In this document: in pieces, positions 27,901-41,500 of the stretch
Position numbering within the stretch: position 1 is the first letter of the stretch
Layout of the letters: every line of letters starts with the position of its first letter
Source of the DNA: Dryomyza anilis
Lineage: Eukaryota > Arthropoda > Insecta > Diptera > Dryomyzidae
Length of the DNA stretch: 64,000 bases
Direction of reading: 5' to 3'
Assembly: GCA_951804985.1 (NCBI GenBank)
Contig: OX638133.1
Span: 5,352,501 to 5,416,500, forward strand
Program-made: the position numbers and the translations under genes
Notes under the pieces: model-generated
What the model saw: only the letters and a program-made list of their open reading frames with translations
Databases searched by the model: none
Told to the model about the DNA's origin: nothing

Positions 27901-30900
27901 CAATTAGTATAGGTTCTTTTAATAGTAATAATAATAATACCAATTTTTGCAAAAATATGCGATCAATTGCTTGATTTGATTTATCAATGAAGATGCGCAC
28001 TTAAGAGTCTAACGAAAGCGTATCAACGTCAAATTTAAAACTTACTTGTCGCTTATTCTCTGGCGGAAGTTTTTGATAATCTAAGTCTAGTTTCGAATAT
28101 GGCATGTGTTGATGGTGCTGGTGATGATGATGGTGCTGCATATGGTGTGGCAGATGTGACATATGATGTGGTTGTGCTTGGTGATATGGTGCATGATGTG
28201 AGGTGGCTGCGGATGAGTGGTGCGGATGATACGTGGATGAGTGCAAGTGATCGTAAGCAGATGCGGCGCTGGCGCCACCGTTGGCGGCGCTACTGGCCAG
28301 TGTTCCTCCAAAGGCCCCGGTTGTCGAGGCCAGTGCGGCCAGTGGATGCGTTTGCATATGATGCTGCTGCTGATGCACATGATACTGATGACGTGGATCC
28401 AATTGTTGCTGCACAGAGTGATGTAGGTGCGCGGCTGATGCGCCGCCTCCCGTTGCTGGCAGTGGATAATTCTGTGTTCCCGCGAATTGTTGCTGTAAGT
28501 TGTAGCTGAGCGGCGGGGCATATGTCGAGGGCAGCTGTTGCTGGTACAGCTGAGAAATGGCCGGGTTGGAGGCATGCAGTGAGGCCATCAAATTACGCTG
28601 TGTCAGTAAATTGTATGGCAGTTCGGTTTGATTGTAGAGTGGCTGTGTTGTTTGATTATATGCTGCATAGGAACCACCGCCTGTGCCACCAGTGCCTGCG
28701 GTACTTAGGTATTTGGGCGGAATATTCCAAGTTCCCGGATAATTTAGGTTTGTCACCGATTGCGCCGGTCGCAGACGTGTGGTTTGCGGTTGTTGTGAAT
28801 ACGGTTGGAAGTACATGTTCGGTTGCGAGGAGAAACTGGCTGACATTTGCATTAGGTTGTCATTTAAATATGGTGGCGATGTATCGCCCGGATGTAGCGT
28901 CGGGTAGCTGGACACAATGCGTCCCGGATAGTGTGTGAGTGGCGTCACCGGTTGTGTCGCTTGCTGCAGTCGCGCCTGTTGACCGAGTATTTGCGTGGAA
29001 CGTGAGATCGACTTGTGCGCCTCATTAAGCAGATTCTCGATATTCGAGGAGGATGAATGATGCATCGGTGCATAGCCCGGGTAACCGGCATAATAATCTT
29101 GCATCATAGTGGCGGACGGCAGACCGGCAATGCTGTAACGACGTCTGCGTACAGGTGATGGACTACCGCTGCCTAAGCCAGCGGTGTACATCCCGCCACC
29201 ACCTAGCGGCGGCTCGTACAAATAGCCCGTCGATGTGGCGCCGGGTCCATAAAACTCGAGTGAGGATGTTGGACACAACGGCGCACCGCATATGCCGCCG
29301 GCGCCAAAAGAGGGCGGGTAATATTGACCAATAATGTCGGGCAGTGGTGGGCTACCAGCCAAGTTGTAATTACTGTACATCTGAAATGGGCGATTTAAGA
29401 GAGAGAGAGAGAGAGGTTTTGTGGTTGGAAGTGTTGTGTTTTTCTATTTTGTGTATCTACGCGTTAAAGTTTCCAAATTTTTCTGTTTTGCTGCGTGCAT
29501 TTTACAAATCAATACTAATTTCACAATTATGTACTAAGTATCAATACTAAGTTTGACAATGTAGTACTAAATTTCAATACTATGTTACATAATTTAGTAA
29601 GTTTAAGTAAGGTTCTTCGTTTTTGGAACAAACCTTTGTGAATTAACTTTTGTTTTCTTTAATTTTCGAAACATTTATTTTGCTCATTATAATCACCAAA
29701 ATAGATTTTGCCCGAACACTTACGGACTATTGGCCCCATTTTTTGTTTGTTTTTCAGTTTTTCATTTTGCATATTATTACTAAAACTTAAATTTATAAAT
29801 GTGCTTCTTATTATGCGATAATTATTCAGTCTTTTCTTTTTGTTATAAAAATTTTATTGTTTTGTTGTTTTTCCTTTTTTTTATCACTTATATAAATAAA
29901 GTAAATATACTAGACACTTGATTTTGAATGGTACCGTTTTAATTGACATTGATTCCATATTATTCTTGTATGTTACAGTATAATTTAATGCTAAATTAAT
30001 TTGTATTTTTTAATTTTGACGTCTTTAAGTTAAATGTTAAATTTTAGAAACATGTTTGGCGGTTTTTAATATTACGCTGCAGCTCCATTTCCAAACATGG
30101 CTGCAAGTAACTGACTTTAAAATAGTTATATTTGTGGTCACTGTTATTATATTTTGGCAATGCATATTTTTTTAGATATATCTTTTTATTTTCGTGTACG
30201 GTAATGGGAAACAGTTAGTGGCATGTGGAGTGGAAGTGTTCAGTAAAAAAGTAAAAGAAGTGCGGGAGTTTGAAAATAGTATATTTAAGTATGTTTGGTA
30301 TTTATTTTTTTGAGAGATAGATAGAGAGATAACGTGCAGAAAGTAGTTAATAAAAAGTTGTAAGTTTTGCTTGAGAAGGCATAAACATAGAGGTGTTTAT
30401 AAATTTTGTGTTAGTTGTAAAATTAAACATTTTGTTGCAGTGTATGGTAGCTGTGTATGTAGTTTAAGTAGTGTATAAGGTATTTGCAGAGAAATAGTTG
30501 CTTTTGAGTTCAGTATCATAAAATGTTATATAGACTGGACTGACGTTAAGTTAGTGAAGAAACATTTAGTTATGTTCGGAATAGTTATATTTTTGTATGA
30601 GTGTGTGTATATCGTGTGTTTTGAAAACGCTTTAAATACTTGTTTTAATTTCGTATAGAATAAACAAAACATTAGTTAAAATATATTTAAATATATAGTA
30701 TATTATATACAAAACCAAAAAGTAATATTTTTCAAAAATTGATGAACATTACGCACTTTGAATACATGTTTAGTCACGCGTTTGGTAATTTTTTCATCAT
30801 TTTATCGGTTCTCATTTGATTTCACTTTCAAATCACTTACTTTAGTTAACAAAAAGTTAATTTACTTTACAACATAATGTTATCAGTCAACTACATTTTT

Positions 30901-33900
30901 TTTTGTTTTTTTTTCATAATAATATCTTTTTTAAATCTTGTACTTTCTTAGAATAACAACAAAATATATATATATTTATAGTTTTAATAAAAAAAAAACA
31001 GCCAATATTTGGAGCCATTACCATCGATAAGTTTCGTGAAAAATCTCTATCTTTTGGCAATAAAATGACAAAAGAATTATTTTTTGCTATTCTTGCATTA
31101 CTATTTGCCGCATTATATAACTTCATTGTGTTTGTCTCGTTATACAAACAGTTTTTGTATTAAATACGAAGTAAAATAGAAAAATTAGGAACACAATATT
31201 ACTTTTTGATTATATAGTATATTAGTATTTAATACGAAACATATATAGAATAAGATAATAGTTTAAACAGCAGAAGGAGAGTTTTTGTATTTGTGGGTTT
31301 TTTTTTTCAAATGGATATGCAAATTAAAATAAAATTAAAACAAATTGCAATAAATCTTGGAGCTACTACGAAAATTTATGTGTAACGAAATAATTACTAA
31401 ATCATTCTAATTTGTGAGGTGATTTTTTTTTTATTTGGTAACAAACGAGTATACTATAGCATTGCAACGAAGAATATTTAAAACAATTGTATTTTTGTTA
31501 ACTATTAAATAAATTTAAAGTTAATAAAAGTATTAGCTATAGAGTTTATAAAGACATCTAATAAATGTTGTAACTGGTCGATTTGCGAATGCCCGAAAGA
31601 AGTTTTATTAAGATAACGCAAACTATTTAAATAATAACTACATGGTTGTTCAACAGGGGCGCTACAAAAGTAGAGCGACAGGGACAGCAAACAATGCCAT
31701 ATTTCTTGCCGCTCTTTTGACATTTCTCTTCAGTAAGGTTTGCCATTTCATGATGGAAAGATATACGAATTCGAATTTGGGTAGTAAATTTTAATAATTT
31801 CGACTCGTTGTTGGCTCGTATATCTTTCCATCATGAAATGGTAAACCTTTGAAAAACCCTTGAAAAAACTTTTGTAGCGCTCTTATTGAAAAACCCGTTA
31901 TAATAAAAATAATGGCGCATATTCATAGACTATTTAAAATGTACTTAAAAATTAAAATCAGCTTTTTGACATTTTTTTCTATGTGAAATATGTCAAAAAA
32001 GCTGACTTTAATATTAAAGTTGATTTTAAATAGTCTATGATAATGTGCCAACAATATATTCTATGGCATCGAGAAAACTGGAGCCAAATATATTTGTTGG
32101 CACAATGCTTTAAATAGAGCAACAAAATTGTCAGACATTTTGGCGACATTTTATTATTTGGAAACAAAAATACAAAAGGACAAGAAAAACCATCAAAGAT
32201 ACATTATACGCATCGCATATGAGTTCAAGAAAACAAAAACTTCTAAAACTTCTTGGATAGGGTAAATTGATTGTTCGCAAATTTTTCGATGTTATGACAC
32301 ATACAGTAACATATTAATTTTCATATAGAATTTTTGATTACTCAACAAGATTCGTTTAAATATGTCACAAAATTTGTTCATAAAATGTGTATCTTTATTA
32401 ATTATGTGAGATTAACAAAATGGTTTGCAAAACAATTTCAATATTCGTTAAAATTTATTACTAAGCCTAATATTTTTGAATTAAGCGAAAATGACTTAAT
32501 ATTTTTGTTATTAGAAAATGTTGAAGACTCGAAAGATTTGTGAGTATAGAAAAGAAAGATTAGTCTATAATAGATTACTATTCAAATAGTTCTAAGATGC
32601 TTATTATACACTAAACTCAAAGTGAAAGGATATATTCAATTTGATCATCCGTCATTTAGAAGTAGGCGTGGTCGGTTTGGAAAACAATATGTATTCCATC
32701 CTGCATTGCTTTAGCAATCTACGTCTATTAGTATATATCTATCATTTAATCCAAAAATCGTTGAAATACGACAACGAAGTAGACTTGGCACCGTTTTATT
32801 AAGATTTCGACGATTGTCGTTCAGTGATAAATTACTAAGTCCCATATAAACAGTAACAGTGCTCCAGTTTATCTAAATAGTTATATCTGATTTCAGTTTG
32901 AATTAGAGATAAAAGAACTGCATAATATATCTTTCATTTAATCCAAAAATCGTTCAAAGCCGACCATTTTTGTGGACTCAGCATGATTCAGCAAGATTTC
33001 GACGATTGCCGTTCAGTGAAAAATCACTATAAGATTTCGACGATTGCCGTTCAGTGAAAAATCACTATACCGCTATTATGGTAATATTATATTATTCCAT
33101 TTAGATCTTCTTCTATAGTTTAAGTAAAAAATAGATTTGATCGGCCCCTTTTAAATGGCTACTTGTGGACTGCTAGTTGTGGACTTGAGTACTTTTGACA
33201 GAACTGAATTTTTAAATATAATAATAGTTTGACCTAAATCCAGAAGGACTTATGCTATGATAGCCTTTTCATGGGCAGGGTTTACACTCGGAGGTTTGCC
33301 ATTATTTGCCGAGAGGTAGCGCGGTATAGACAAATGTTTTTTAAACTGCACATTAAATTTTAAAGTTCACGCTATCAATTTAAAGATTTACGAATTTAAA
33401 TTGATCACATTAAAATTCAATGTATATCATTAAAAACAATTTATTTTCATGCCAGTAGAACATAGTTCATAGGCACGATTTGATGAACTGTACGAATATA
33501 AGGGATGTCGGAATGGTTACGAATTACAACAAAGATGAATAATGCGAAAGAGAGAGGTAACGCTGGCAATGGCCATACGATCTGACGCTTCATTGAGATA
33601 ATTTTTTGTACTCTTACAAAAAATTAAAAGTGACACTTTAGAGGTAAAATTCCAACTTTAAAATTTAAAGTGTCACATTAAAATATAAAATTTATTTAAA
33701 ATTTAAAGCAAACACTTTAAAATTTAAAGTTTTCAAATACGGCTGATATACATATATATGTACACTTTTAATTATAAAGTGTTTTGCATCGTAGTTTAAA
33801 ATGATTTTAAAGTTTTATTTTCTAGCTGTATCAACGAAATTTCTCATATCGTCACTGACATGCTAAATGGGCGAAGGTGTATTTTTAAAAATGTTGTGAA

Positions 33901-35530
33901 ATCAAATTATAAATTATGAATTGCTTTAAAAATTAGAATGTATATATATATTTTTTAATTTTTTTTGTTATTTTGATTTATTCATTAATTATCAACAACT
34001 TTCTGAATTATAAATACGAATTTTGTGTAAAACGCAAACATTTTTGTTTTTTTCGCTATAACTTTTCATGGTTATAAGATAGTGGTCTAAAGGCATTAAT
34101 TGTTTTATTTTAAAGCACCTTTCGATTGGCATCATTATTTATTTATAATTTGACAAACAAATTTCTTGCAAATAACAAAAATTCAAAAAAATATATCTTA
34201 AAATAGTGATGCCAATCGATAGGTGCTTTAAAAACAAAGAATTACTTGCTATACACCACTATTTTATCTTGTACCAATAAAAAGTTATGGCAAAAAACGA
34301 AAATATTCGCCCTTTTGGAATGAGAAGATTTTCAATTTTCCAAATGCGCGCTTGTGGTTTATTTTTTGTGTTTAGAAATAACCAAAAAACCCGCACTCGA
34401 TTTTGACACCGTGGAAAAACTATATTCAAAACTATAAAAAAAACGCAAATGTCAAAAATTACACTTTTTCCCCCGATATGACCTAACCTTACTTACTGTT
34501 TAAGTTTCTATAAATCTCTGATGTATGTTATTTGTTACTATAATTCAAATGTGCCGAAAAAAAAATGATTGAAAAAAATTAATATTCGCAAAATTATTAT
34601 CTTAATAATAAGGACAATATTTTCGGTACAAACAAATAATTCTTTTGTCATAATAATTTCAAATAGACTTTTTTTTAATTAAAACCACACAAACCATAAA
34701 TGCGAACACATACAAACAAATAGTGCTTAAAACCAAAAAGAAATGGGATAAAACTACGAATAGTAACTAAAACAGATGCGATTATCGCAAATGTACATAT
34801 GTGCAAACAGTAGAATGTATGTGTTTGTATGGTGGTTAACATGTGTGCGTTTATGGTGAGTGAGTGTGTGTGTGTGTATACAAATGCTCTGCAATTTTTG
34901 GCACAAGGTTATGCGCGCTTGTGTATGTTTATTATATAGTATATGCAAATACTATATATTTGAAAAAAAAGAGTAAAAAAAAAACGATGAATCGAGAACA
35001 AAACCAGAGTTTAACTTAAATTGTAGCTTCTTACTTGTACAACAAAAGAAACATAAAAAAAGGTTCCTAATGTCAACGTAAAATACACGTGGAAATACTT
35101 AAAACGCCTGCCACCTACGCACACATACAAAAATGTACAAAATTTCGACATTTAAACATTTCAAATGTAATTTTTGTGCCTACGTCAAACATCACAGAGG
35201 TTGTTTTGAAAGGATGGATGGGAAGAAAACAACTCATCATACAAAGAACCACACATCTAACCAGTCGCTACCAACAGACACCCATGAAACATGTAAAAAA
35301 AAAATATATTTTAAAGAAAGTACGAAAAAATAGTAACATTTTTCATTTTCAAGTGTTGGAGCAAGGTTGACGGACGGTCTGCTGCTTTTAGCTGGGGGTT
35401 GAAAAACAGTTGCGAGTGCGTTCAGTGCGATGCTCCACATTCTTTTTACGAAGCATTAACACACGAGGTGCTCATACATATAGAAATGTGACAGTTGAGA
35501 CGAACACTTAATTGCAAGAACGAGAGATAG

Positions 35531-35564
<34 letters not shown>

Positions 35565-38500
35565 CGAAACATTAAGTATTAGCTACATTTTTACATTAAG
35601 AAGCAATTGTTTTTCAATTTACTCTAACTGTAGTAAATTTTGAAAATATTACAGCAATAATTAATTTAAATGTTATTTGACATTAAAAATTAAATGTTTT
35701 TATAGTTGATGGGATAAAAGTCAAAATTTTAAAAGCCTATATCGCGTATTTCTCGATAGACTAAACTTTATAAATTTCTGTTTACTACTTAAAGACAAAA
35801 ATTGATGTGTGTTGTTGATGTTTGGTTTATACTTTGAAATTATTGTTCTTAACATAATATAAAATTTCTTGTCGGGACAAATTTGCGTCAATATAAGAGT
35901 TCCCCTCATTCATTTATTCAAATTAAAAATGTCTATTTAAAAAACAAGAATTTGAAAGGGTATATTCAGGGGGGTTACTATGTAATGCGATTCGAAAGTG
36001 ATATTACTCGCATTCTAATAAATGATACTTTGGTAGTGTGACTTTCGCATTTAAATTTGGAACTTTCGTATTCAACACGGCTACCTTTTCAATTCCGTTA
36101 GATTGTATGAATTTGCCTTCGTAACGCTTTGTTCTTCGTTTTAAATTGACTTTCGTATCGCATTGACTTTCGAATCGCAATACATAGTAACCCCCCACTT
36201 TAGTCATCCGTTTCTAAAACCCAGAAGGAGTCAGGTCCGGTATGGAAAAGTATATATATATGTTGAGCGTGACCTACTATTTCTCTGTCTGTATTTATGT
36301 TGAAGTCAGGATTACAGGGAAATAAGAAGAACTAGATCAATGATATTCCAAAGTTAGATTACTTATAGACATACATTGTCTGGTAATGAAAATGGGCATG
36401 ATCGGTCTATTGTGACCTGTGATCTGATCGCTTATGTTCAAATACCTCATATAAACAACTACGTGGAAATCCTTATATATACCGGGAAAAGTGAATTTTT
36501 TAAACCCAAAAATATACAAAATTATGTTTTTCAAAAGACTTCTTTCTATTGCCCTATTACTATTTTGTTTTATTCATCAATTAGCATCACGTGTATAAAA
36601 TATCTTTTGATTTGGACAACTTACGGAAATATTTTTTTTTACATTTTTGAATGTAGTTTTTCCTCAAGTATACTGTGCCAAAATCGTGTGTGGTTTTGTT
36701 GGATATTTCTAGCCACAATCGAAAAAGAGCGTTTTTGAAAATCTTTTCATACCAAAAGGGGATTATCTTCTTGTTTTTTTGCCATAACTTTTGACTGCTA
36801 AAACATAAAATAATGTTGTAGACGCATAAATTGTTTGTTTTTAAAGCACCTACCGATAATATTTTATTTTGTACCAATAAGAAGTTATCGCTTGCAAACA
36901 ACAAATTTCGAAAAATTTAAAATCTTGTCATGCCAAAAGGGCAAATCTTTTCGTTTTTTTGCCATACATTTCTATTGGTTTTAGATAAAATAGTGGTGTA
37001 ACGCAATTAATTGTTTGTTTTTAAAGCACCTATCGATTGGCATCGTTATTTAAACATAATTTTTCGAATTTTTGTTATTAGCAAGAAAAATGTTTGGTAA
37101 ATTATTTGTATATAATGATGCCAATCGATAGTTGCTTTCAAAACAGACAATTCATGCCTTTACACCATTATTTTATCTTGTACCAAACAAAAGTTATTGC
37201 AAAAAAACGACAAGATTCGCCCCTTTTGGTATGAAAAGATTTTCAAATACGCCCTTTTGGTTTTTTCGTTTGTGGCTTGAAATATCCAACCAAATTCAAA
37301 AATGTAAAAAAACAAAAGTGTCAAAAATTACACATTCGCCTCTTTGGCATGATAGTGACAATATGAACCCTGATGACCACTTTGTCACATGTATGCAGGG
37401 TATTTATAGATCGCTTCGACCGACTATAACATTAATACATCTTAGTAGTTTTAGCGAACTATTAGTCTATTAGTTTCGAGATTTTAAATTCTGACTTATG
37501 GTACCAGACCCCTGAGAAATATCTTTATTGAAGTTGGTATCAAATAGGATACATTTTATGTAAAAAAAAAACAGCAAAATTTGGAAAGGAAACTTCATGC
37601 AACTTCTAACGTTTCTGACAACTTTTTGAAAGTTTGGGAGACTGGTTTTCAAAATGTCGGCGGAAACCCTGTTGAAAACAAGCGACACCGGTTAAAAATT
37701 TGTGCTGTTCATAAATTTAAGTGTCTGATGACGTTGCGTGTGGGAGGTGTATGTGTTAAATGTCAGTGAGCTCCAACAGGATTACGGTACAAAATACACG
37801 CATTTTTAAAGGATACGCTGTACTTGTGTGTGGGTGACTGCTTGGTTGTTGTTGGGTGGGTGGGTATTTGATTGGTTGGTTGTTTTTTTTTTTAGTATGG
37901 CATGTTTTACAGCCATTTTTTATTTATAACAGTGTAACATTATTGTGCTATGTAATCTTATTGTATTCGTTTATTTTTCGTTTTTTTGTAATTTGTTTGT
38001 TCGTGTTTTGCTGTTTAACTTTGTCGCGCAGTGCTGTAACTTTGCCGCGAAAACACATATGACAGATGAAAATATGATGAGGTAGTAATGATGGTGACTG
38101 GTTTTATTTCTTTTGAACGATTTTTTTGCGCTTGCTTTTATGCAATGCAACGCATGACTTATGATATTTTGTTATTTTTGCTGGATCTGAGCATATATAT
38201 ACTACCTTGTAGTAGACATAGGCATTGTCCATAAGTTTAAAGGGTTGGAGGGTGAAGCACAAAAATTCCTTGAGTTTAAAGTGGATGAGTAGCACGCAGC
38301 AGACAACAACTGCAGTAACGATCCAAACTTTGACAGCAGCGAGTTGTGCACAGATGGCGTCGAAGTCAGTGGTGGCGGCGACGGTGTCAACGAATCTGAC
38401 GGAGTGACTTTCTTTTTGTGCCACTGTGCGCTTCCCACTGTTGGTGGGCAAATCAAAGATCTATGTTTTTGTAGTAGTTTGTATTACTTTTTCTATAGAC

Positions 38501-41500
38501 TGACTTCGTTTGGAATTATTTTTACATAAATATTTTTATTCCAGTTTCTCTTAGTCTTATGTTTTGCTTTATTTTTGCATATGAATATTTCCTGGTTTGC
38601 TAAAAGTTAATCCGCTTTGTGAATTGCCTGCAACTTTACTGCGTTTTCCAGAAATTTGTCCCAATAATCGCTTTGTTTTTTTGTAGTATTTTTTGTTGTT
38701 GTTGTTAGATTTCGTTGTTGTAGTTGGTGTGCTGGGTTATACTTTTTTTTATATATATTTTAAGAGATTATTGATTTTACTGGCTACGGTTAAATATATG
38801 TTGCACTGCGTGAATTTTCAATTTATTTGGCATTTTTTATGCTGCGAAAAGGCACAAACGAAGAGTATACAACTTCACTATTTAAATATATTTTTATAGA
38901 ATTTTTTTCTTATTTTTTTAATATATTTATTATATTTTAATTGATTTTGCACATATTTTACAACAAAGAGTGCCCGTTTTTCACGCACGACGTTTCAATT
39001 GCATTGATATCGCAGACGATTAATGCTTATTGTTCTGTTTTTCGATACTGAAATCGCGTTTTTCTATAATTTTTTTTTGTTTTAGTTGACTGGCTCTACA
39101 CTTTGTAGGTTAAAACCGCGGGGGCGTCTCTTGTATAACGACGACGTCGTTTCTGCTGCCAGTTGTGGCTACAAGCGTTGCGTCTCTAAAACTGCCTCAA
39201 CACGCGAAGCTTTGCGACACTCGGCCATTACTGCACATACACACACACACACGTGCACAGAATGCACACGAAAAGCTTCCAAGTTGCACTCAGTTTTCAG
39301 ACCTACTCACCGAATAACAAAAACAAAAAAACACAAAAGTTAGGCTTCATTTTAATAACATTGCGATAATAAGTTGCAATTTCCTTTTTGTTTTTCAATT
39401 GCTAAGGATGTGAGTGTAAAGCTCCTTGGCGATTATTTGCACTCGCAAAAGCTCATTGTCGTCGTTTATTGATTTGTCTCATACCTCATTTACTCTCGCT
39501 CTCAGTATCTTTACATAGCTTCACTTTGCAGTGCATTCGTATGTGTTTGTGCGTGTGTATGAAAGAAAGAGACAGGACGAGAGAGAGAGAGTGAGCGAAA
39601 TGCAGCTGCTGCTCCTGTTATGTGTGTGAGCGAGTTCCTCGTGTAATGCTTGTTATCCTTGCTCTCATTTTGTTTTTTTTTTTTTTTTGAAGATTTTGTG
39701 ATTAACTTTTGCTCAAGCTCCTTTCGGTTCGTGTTGTCGTCGTTTATAGTTCGTTATCTGTATGTGTGTGTGTCTGTGGGTTATTTTAGGCATAAAAATG
39801 CTGCCTCTAGTTCAAATCAAGGTTTCGCAATTTCCCCATTTTATTAGCGGGATTTTCTACAGCAAACTCTTTCGACATTATTAAGTCTTATTAGTTTTGG
39901 CAAATGGAATTAAGTTCTTATGCAGGAACCTATAAAATTTTTCTCAATTTTTTCATTTTGTTTTTTGATATGTTTCGTTTTGGTACACAAAAAAAATTAT
40001 CATTATGATAAATTAATTTATAAATATTATGAAATTTTTCCCTAACTACCAAATTCATCATATTGATACCACCGTTCATTTAATGACATATTGAAAAATG
40101 CATTCATTACAATGAATTTTAATAGTCATATTTTTGAATATTATTTTTTTTTAATATTAAAAAAAAAAAAAATTAAATTGTGTCCTTTAAAAAAATGTTG
40201 TTGAATTTTAATAGTCATATTTTTGAATATTTTTTTTAATATTAAAAAAAAATAAAAAAAAATTGTGTCCTTTAAAAAAAAGATTGTTAGAAAAATTTTA
40301 TAAAAAAAAATCGAAAAAAAAATTTTTTTCGAAAAAAAATTTATACAAATAAAAATAGATTTTTTCAAAAAAAAAAAAAAAATTATCCAAAAAACATTTT
40401 TTTTTTTGTTAAATCATAATAATTTGTTTTTGAAATATAATTTTGTAATTATAAATAAATATATTATAAACCATTTTTAATTTATGCATGTCGAGCAAGC
40501 ATTATATAAGAAATAACATACAAGAACTACTTGAGAACTGAGAAGTATGGCAGAAAATGAACGACAAATAAATATTTTGATTGAAATTTATTTTGATGAA
40601 CAGCATTCTTCAATATGATGTATATATATGTTGTATTTTTTGTATTTGTTCATTAATATGATGAAACGTATACTTCACAAACAGTTCATCATATTGAAGA
40701 ATACTTTTTCGACAGTTACCAAGCGTTCATTATATTTATGATCTCATTCATAACATTGATCTCGTTAGTCATAAATATTATGAATGGTTCTTCGGAACGG
40801 AATTCATCAATATGATGTACATTTTTTTTCTGTGTATGTATGATGTACATATATGTTGTATTTTATGTATTTGTTCATTAATATGATGAAACGTATTCTT
40901 CACATACAGTTCATCATATTGAAGAATACTTTTTCGACAGTTACCAAGCTTTCATCATATTTATGATCGCATACATAACATTGATGTCGTTAGTCATAAA
41001 TATTATGAATGGTTCTTCGGAACGGAATTCATCAAAATGATGTACATTCTGTATACGTAAACATACAATTTGGTTTTGAGTTTTTGTAAAAATACAGGGT
41101 TCCAAAAATTCCTGCATCAAATACTTTTAATATTTGATGATTCTGATTTCCAATCCTTAGAATGATTTTTATTGATTCAGTAGAATTTGTATAATCAGTT
41201 GATAATTTGGGTGCTTATTAGATTTTGAGTACTTATTGTGTTTGAGTACTTATTTTTTAATTACAAGTTCCATGTATTTTTTGTATTAAAATCTATTTGA
41301 TAAAAGAAATAATGATGTTTTAATTTCAGTAATGTACTACATTAATCAGAATTGTGGAAGTGTTTTATTCTGTAAAAACAAGACATTGTTTAAATAGACT
41401 AGGTATTTGTATAGGACTCGTGACGTATGAGTTATATTTTTATAACTTTAGCTCAGTTAAATGATTTTAATTCTATCTATTTTACTATTCTAAATCATTA

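Larger units (their letters stand above)
20342..28000 (-). other. brp intron 6, proximal part: AT-rich with two foldback copies
   Basis: Between exon 7 and the 445-codon exon. 20350-21940 and 23420-25440 are AT-rich with short poly(A)/(AT) runs and no coding signal. 21953-23409 and 25451-26461 are family F elements. 26715-26898 is a diverged M3 MITE. 26900-28000 shows nothing definite. Confidence 0.6.
35945..37432 (+). repeat. dispersed repeat family R, second copy with two nested insertions
   Basis: TTGAAAGGGTATATTCA at the left and TCGACCGACTATAAC-type end at 37420. The interior AAACCCAGAAGGAGTCAG and GGTATGGAAAAGTATATATA matches 13440-13490. It is interrupted by a 228-bp TIR element (35969-36196) and an F2 foldback (about 36580-37330). 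Confidence 0.6.
29381..39060 (-). other. brp intron 6, middle part: repeats, no confirmed exon
   Basis: 29400-31640 is AT-rich with nothing recognised except the CT-rich acceptor tract of the large exon. 31639-32040 holds two hairpin elements. 32600-33100 has repeat fragments and a 38-bp duplication. 34020-34460 and 35945-37440 hold foldback and R repeats. 37860-38460 has a GC-richer open region. Confidence 0.6.

Noticed and set aside
28087..28938. Frames over the 445-codon exon on both strands (162, 136, 138 codons)
   Set aside because: Mirror or shifted readings of the His/Gln-rich exon, with skewed composition.
35133..35333. CNFC...H..H zinc-finger-like frame
   Set aside because: Spacing of Cys and His does not fit a C2H2 finger, and the rest is AT noise.
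35237..35440. Minus-strand frame MWSIALNALATVFQPPAKSS near a GA run
   Set aside because: It has a fair start context, but only about 35 codons look coding, and no donor was found before it decays.
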